Assembly (NCBI RefSeq): GCF_000346465.2
Contig: NC_034009.1
Span: forward strand, 34,228,326 to 34,292,325
Length of the DNA: 64,000 bases
From: Prunus persica
Taxonomy: Eukaryota; Streptophyta; Magnoliopsida; Rosales; Rosaceae
Direction of reading: 5' to 3'
The position numbers were made by a program, and so were the translations under genes. A model generated the notes under the pieces. That model saw only the letters and a list, made by a program, of their open reading frames with translations, was not told where the DNA came from and made no database searches. Position 1 is the stretch's first letter. The number at the start of each line of letters is the position of its first letter. Below are positions 61,530 to 64,000 of this stretch, piece by piece.

Positions 61530-61831
61530 ATTGTATTGTTGTATTTTTTTATAATTGTTGTTTTTTTTTTAAAATTGTTGTATTATCCTTTAATTTGTTG
61601 TATTGTTTCTTTTTTATTCAATCAAAAAAGCATTCTATAATTGGACTATTTATTACAAACATTTGAGCATTCCTCACAAAGATTAATTAAAAACAAACCT
61701 TCATTTATTGCAAACAACACACAAAACAAACCACACACAAAATCATAATAATTCCAAACAAAGAACCACACACAAAAACAAAGCATAATTAAAAACAAAG
61801 CATAATTCCAAACAAATCACGAATGTAGCCT

Positions 61832-63193
61832 TCATCCATTGTGATTGCCTTTCATCTGCCACAAGTGCTCGATCAAGTCAACTTGACGTCTTTCGTGAAC
61901 ATATGAAGATTGCATTTCTTGATAACGATCAATCATGGGGTTGTTGAATCGACCATCCTGAAGTAATGGTTCGGGCTCCATTGGTAGTCCATTTGGTCCC
62001 ATCGGCCTTTCATATATTCTTGTCAACGCCGTGTTCATAGGATCGGGTTCAAACACCTCTGGAGCATCGTAGTCATACTCATCCTCCACAATCATGTTGT
62101 GGAGGATGATGCAAGTCATCATAATACTCCTCAGCACCTCCTCGTCTAGCATCCGAGCAGCACCCCTGATAATTGCCCAACGAGCTTGCAAGATACCGAA
62201 ACACCTTTCCACGTCTTTCCTGTAACCTTCTTGAAATGAAGCAAAGCTTCTTTCCTTCTCGGATTGGGGATTCGGAATTGTTTTCACGAATGTCGTCCAC
62301 CTAGGATAAATTCCATCGGCAAGGTAGTACGCACCAGAGTATACGGTATTGTTGATTTGGTATGTGACCTGAGGGCAATGACCTCGCAATACCTCGTCGA
62401 ACACCGGGGATTGACCAAGGACATTGAGGTCATTCTGAGATCCGGCAACCCCGAAAAAGGCATGCCAAACCCAAGTGTCGAATGAAGCTACGGCCTCCAA
62501 AATGATACTTTTTTGGCCCTTCCGATTCCCATAGTCTCCTTGCCACGCAGTAGGACAATTCTTCCACTGCCAATGCATGCAATCGATGCTTCCGATCATT
62601 CCTGGGAAACCTCGAGCCTCGCCTTTTTGTAGAAGCCTTTGCAGGTCCCTCGGAGTGGGTTTGCGAAGGTACTCCCTCGTGTACAAATTTTCCACTGCAT
62701 CACAGAATCTCACCAAGCACTCTAGGATAGTAGATTTTCCCATCCTTGCAATTTCATCCACCTGCTCTGCAGATGCCCCATAAGCAAGCATCCGCAAAGC
62801 AGCTGTAAGTTTTTGCTCCGGGATAAGACCCAAAACTCCAACAGCATCATGCTTTTGAATGAAGTATGTGTCGTAATTACAAATATCATGCATGATTTTT
62901 TGGAACAAATGTGGCTGCATTCTATATCTCTCTCGAAACTTATGAGCAGGATATAACGAATTTGGGATAAAGTAATCCTCCAAGAGATTCTTACCCCGAG
63001 ACTCTCTGCGTCTGTCCACATTCGGGGCACGACGACGATGGTGTTGGCTTGATTGATTCATCATACACACCGCGGCTACTTCAAGCATTTCCTCCTCTTC
63101 TTCATCGGCGTCCCGATCTTCTTCCTCACGTCTACGCTGGATTTCTTCCCATTCTTTCTGTTGCCTCTCCAACACCCTCCTGAAGTTTGACAT
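61832..63193 (-). CDS. PIF/Harbinger transposase (DDE family, HARBI1/ALP1-like)
   Basis: An intronless minus-strand frame of 453 residues. The start MSNFRRVLERQQKEW lies at 63193. An acidic coiled N-terminus leads to the DDE_Tnp_4 domain. The catalytic residues are D204 (GMIGSIDCMHW), D293 (YYLADGIYP) and E329 (VERCFGILQARW), a D-D-35-E spacing. Other conserved phrases are GASAEQVDEIARMGKSTI and IMMTCIILHNMIVEDE. Length and layout match full-length Harbinger transposases. Plant host proteins such as ALP1 derive from this family, but flanking palindromes, ORF1 and element ends show this is the transposon itself. Confidence 0.95.
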   Translation of the reverse strand: MSNFRRVLERQQKEWEEIQRRREEEDRDADEEEEEMLEVAAVCMMNQSSQHHRRRAPNVDRRRESRGKNLLEDYFIPNSLYPAHKFRERYRMQPHLFQKIMHDICNYDTYFIQKHDAVGVLGLIPEQKLTAALRMLAYGASAEQVDEIARMGKSTILECLVRFCDAVENLYTREYLRKPTPRDLQRLLQKGEARGFPGMIGSIDCMHWQWKNCPTAWQGDYGNRKGQKSIILEAVASFDTWVWHAFFGVAGSQNDLNVLGQSPVFDEVLRGHCPQVTYQINNTVYSGAYYLADGIYPRWTTFVKTIPNPQSEKERSFASFQEGYRKDVERCFGILQARWAIIRGAARMLDEEVLRSIMMTCIILHNMIVEDEYDYDAPEVFEPDPMNTALTRIYERPMGPNGLPMEPEPLLQDGRFNNPMIDRYQEMQSSYVHERRQVDLIEHLWQMKGNHNG

Positions 63194-63307
63194 TGAGAGT
63201 ATAATGGGAAATTGTAAAATCTGAGAAATGAAGGAATATATCAGAGATGGTGTGAGAGGAGTGGTGTTGATGGTGTAGTTATATAGAGGGATTCAGAAGA
63301 TAGAGAT

Positions 63308-63640
63308 GACACGTGGCACAATTTTAGAGGGTGAAAATCTTATCTGAAATCTGAGATCACTATTTGTAAAAAAATATCTGAAAATCTTATCAGACATGGG
63401 ACACGTGGCACAATTTTATAGGGTAAAAATCTTATCTGAAATATGAGATTATAATTTTTTAAAAATATCTGAAAATCTTATCTGACATGGGACACGTGGC
63501 ACAATTTTAGAGGGTGAAAATTTTATCGAAAATCTGAGATTATAATTTTTATTAATGAATATCCGAAAATTTTATCTGGAATAAGACACGTGGCAACCGA
63601 GATTCACATCCGAAAATCTTATCCGAAAATTTAATTACAA
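63308..63640 (-). repeat. Tandem G-box repeats in the transposase promoter
   Basis: Three full units of about 91 bp (starting near 63308, 63400 and 63492) and one partial (63585). Each starts ACACGTGGCA and continues with CCGAAAATCTTATC-like phrases. The start of transcription would lie between here and 63193. CACGTGGC is a strong G-box/ABRE core, so four bZIP sites precede the transposase. Confidence 0.85.
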
Positions 63641-63758
63641 AAGATTATCAAAATTAATGATTTAAAGTATAAAAAAATAGGAAATAAAGTACAATGAATA
63701 GTAATTGCCCTAGACTTGCCCTAGACTTTGCCCTTGTGGGTGGAACCACAAATGGCAA

Positions 63759-63790
63759 GGCTGACACTATTCACGTGAATAGTGTCAGCC
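63759..63790. repeat. Perfect 32-bp palindrome near the right end of the Harbinger element
   Basis: A perfect palindrome with 16-bp arms (left arm GGCTGACACTATTCAC) centred on CACGTG. It is surrounded by GCCCTAG and GCCCTTG repeats, probably subterminal transposase or ORF1 sites. Confidence 0.92.
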
Positions 63791-63850
63791 CTTGCTTGCC
63801 CTAGCTTGCCCTTGCCTTAGACTTTGCCCTAAGGGGTGGAGTTGCTCTTA

Positions 63851-64000
63851 GTGTCTAATTATATGATGTTACTGCTTATAATTTGGGCGAAGATTACTTA
63901 TTTTGGGCCAAAATTCGTATACCTACCTGATTAGACTGTCACTTTGGGGATTTTCCTTTTGATAGTTTATGGGTTGTAGTAGCACCAAGCCAATCTGTTA
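63851..64000. other. Right flank, nothing recognised
   Basis: The last 150 bases after the transposon are ordinary spacer with no gene signal. Confidence 0.5.

Larger units (their letters stand above)
59581..63847. mobile_element. PIF/Harbinger DNA transposon, apparently complete
   Basis: The 4.27-kb element ends GGCCAACTCCAG at the left and, on the opposite strand, GAGCAACTCCACC at the right. Short, imperfect inverted ends with the shared core CAACTCCA fit PIF/Harbinger. The flanking triplets are TAA (left) and TTA (right), so the duplication is imperfect by one base. It contains two convergent genes, a Myb/trihelix-like ORF1 (plus) and a transposase (minus), both open with their key residues. 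Each end holds subterminal repeats, GC-rich on the left (CCCGGGCAACAGGC twice) and GCCCTA-rich on the right, plus large palindromes. All expected parts of an autonomous element are present. Whether it moves is unknown. Confidence 0.85.

Noticed and set aside
63308..63640. Spaced repeats suggesting a CRISPR array
   Set aside because: The units are contiguous ~91-bp promoter repeats in a plant nuclear genome, with no unique spacers or cas genes.

Overview
The window is nuclear DNA of a eudicot plant, given without annotation. The genes have many short exons with GT/AG introns, AT-rich introns and spacers, and plant-specific protein families. Nine or ten host genes in 64 kb mixed with small transposons suggest a compact genome. 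A rosid, perhaps Rosaceae, is my guess from overall look only.

Host genes, left to right: (1) an LRR receptor-like kinase of the At2g16250 type with a degenerate kinase domain (2890-6233, +); (2) a HAD-type 5'-nucleotidase family protein in 17 coding exons (6868-11552, -); (3) a putative thylakoid-lumen protein of unknown function (19843-21881, +); (4) a leucine carboxyl methyltransferase family enzyme (22747-24232, -); (5) a DUF21/CBS membrane protein (28942-32318, +); (6) the Golgi methyltransferase-like protein PMT28 (33997-37695, +); (7) the wybutosine enzyme TYW1 (38553-41957, +); (8) a small AT-hook protein (44711-45118, -); (9) an At1g01500/At1g75180-like protein with a C-terminal membrane anchor (51381-53357, +); (10) a Sec14/CRAL-TRIO lipid-transfer protein (54227-55813, -). 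I rebuilt the exon joins by hand from splice sites, reading phase and family conservation. All multi-exon genes close in frame. From memory, several of these families are neighbours on Arabidopsis chromosome 1 around At1g75170-At1g75210, so the window looks like an ancestral eudicot block.

The spacers are full of mobile DNA. 15531-18792 is a Copia-type retrotransposon with near-identical 260-bp LTRs, a CTTTT target duplication and a polypurine tract, but only scraps of pol. 25893-28518 is a nested pile: a MULE-like element carrying a broken BRI1-like LRR fragment, a fold-back MITE, and several small Helitron-like elements. 47361-49864 is a second pile: a possible SINE, a second copy of the fold-back MITE broken by two insertions (one a Harbinger-type MITE with TAA duplications), an inverted sister of that MITE, and another Helitron-like element. 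57226-59024 holds further TTA-flanked MITEs, one inside another.

The most striking element is 59581-63847, an apparently complete PIF/Harbinger DNA transposon. Its two convergent genes are open: a Myb/trihelix-like DNA-binding protein and a transposase with an intact D-D-E triad. Its ends carry large perfect palindromes, and both promoters contain ACGT-core (bZIP-type) motifs, including three and a half tandem repeats each bearing a G-box/ABRE-like site. Nothing here is clearly an unknown biochemical system. The best candidates for something new are this transposon's promoter architecture, the two-ended Helitron/MITE nests, the trans-mobilised Copia element, the 23-nt exon in the receptor pseudokinase and the unexplained lumen protein.
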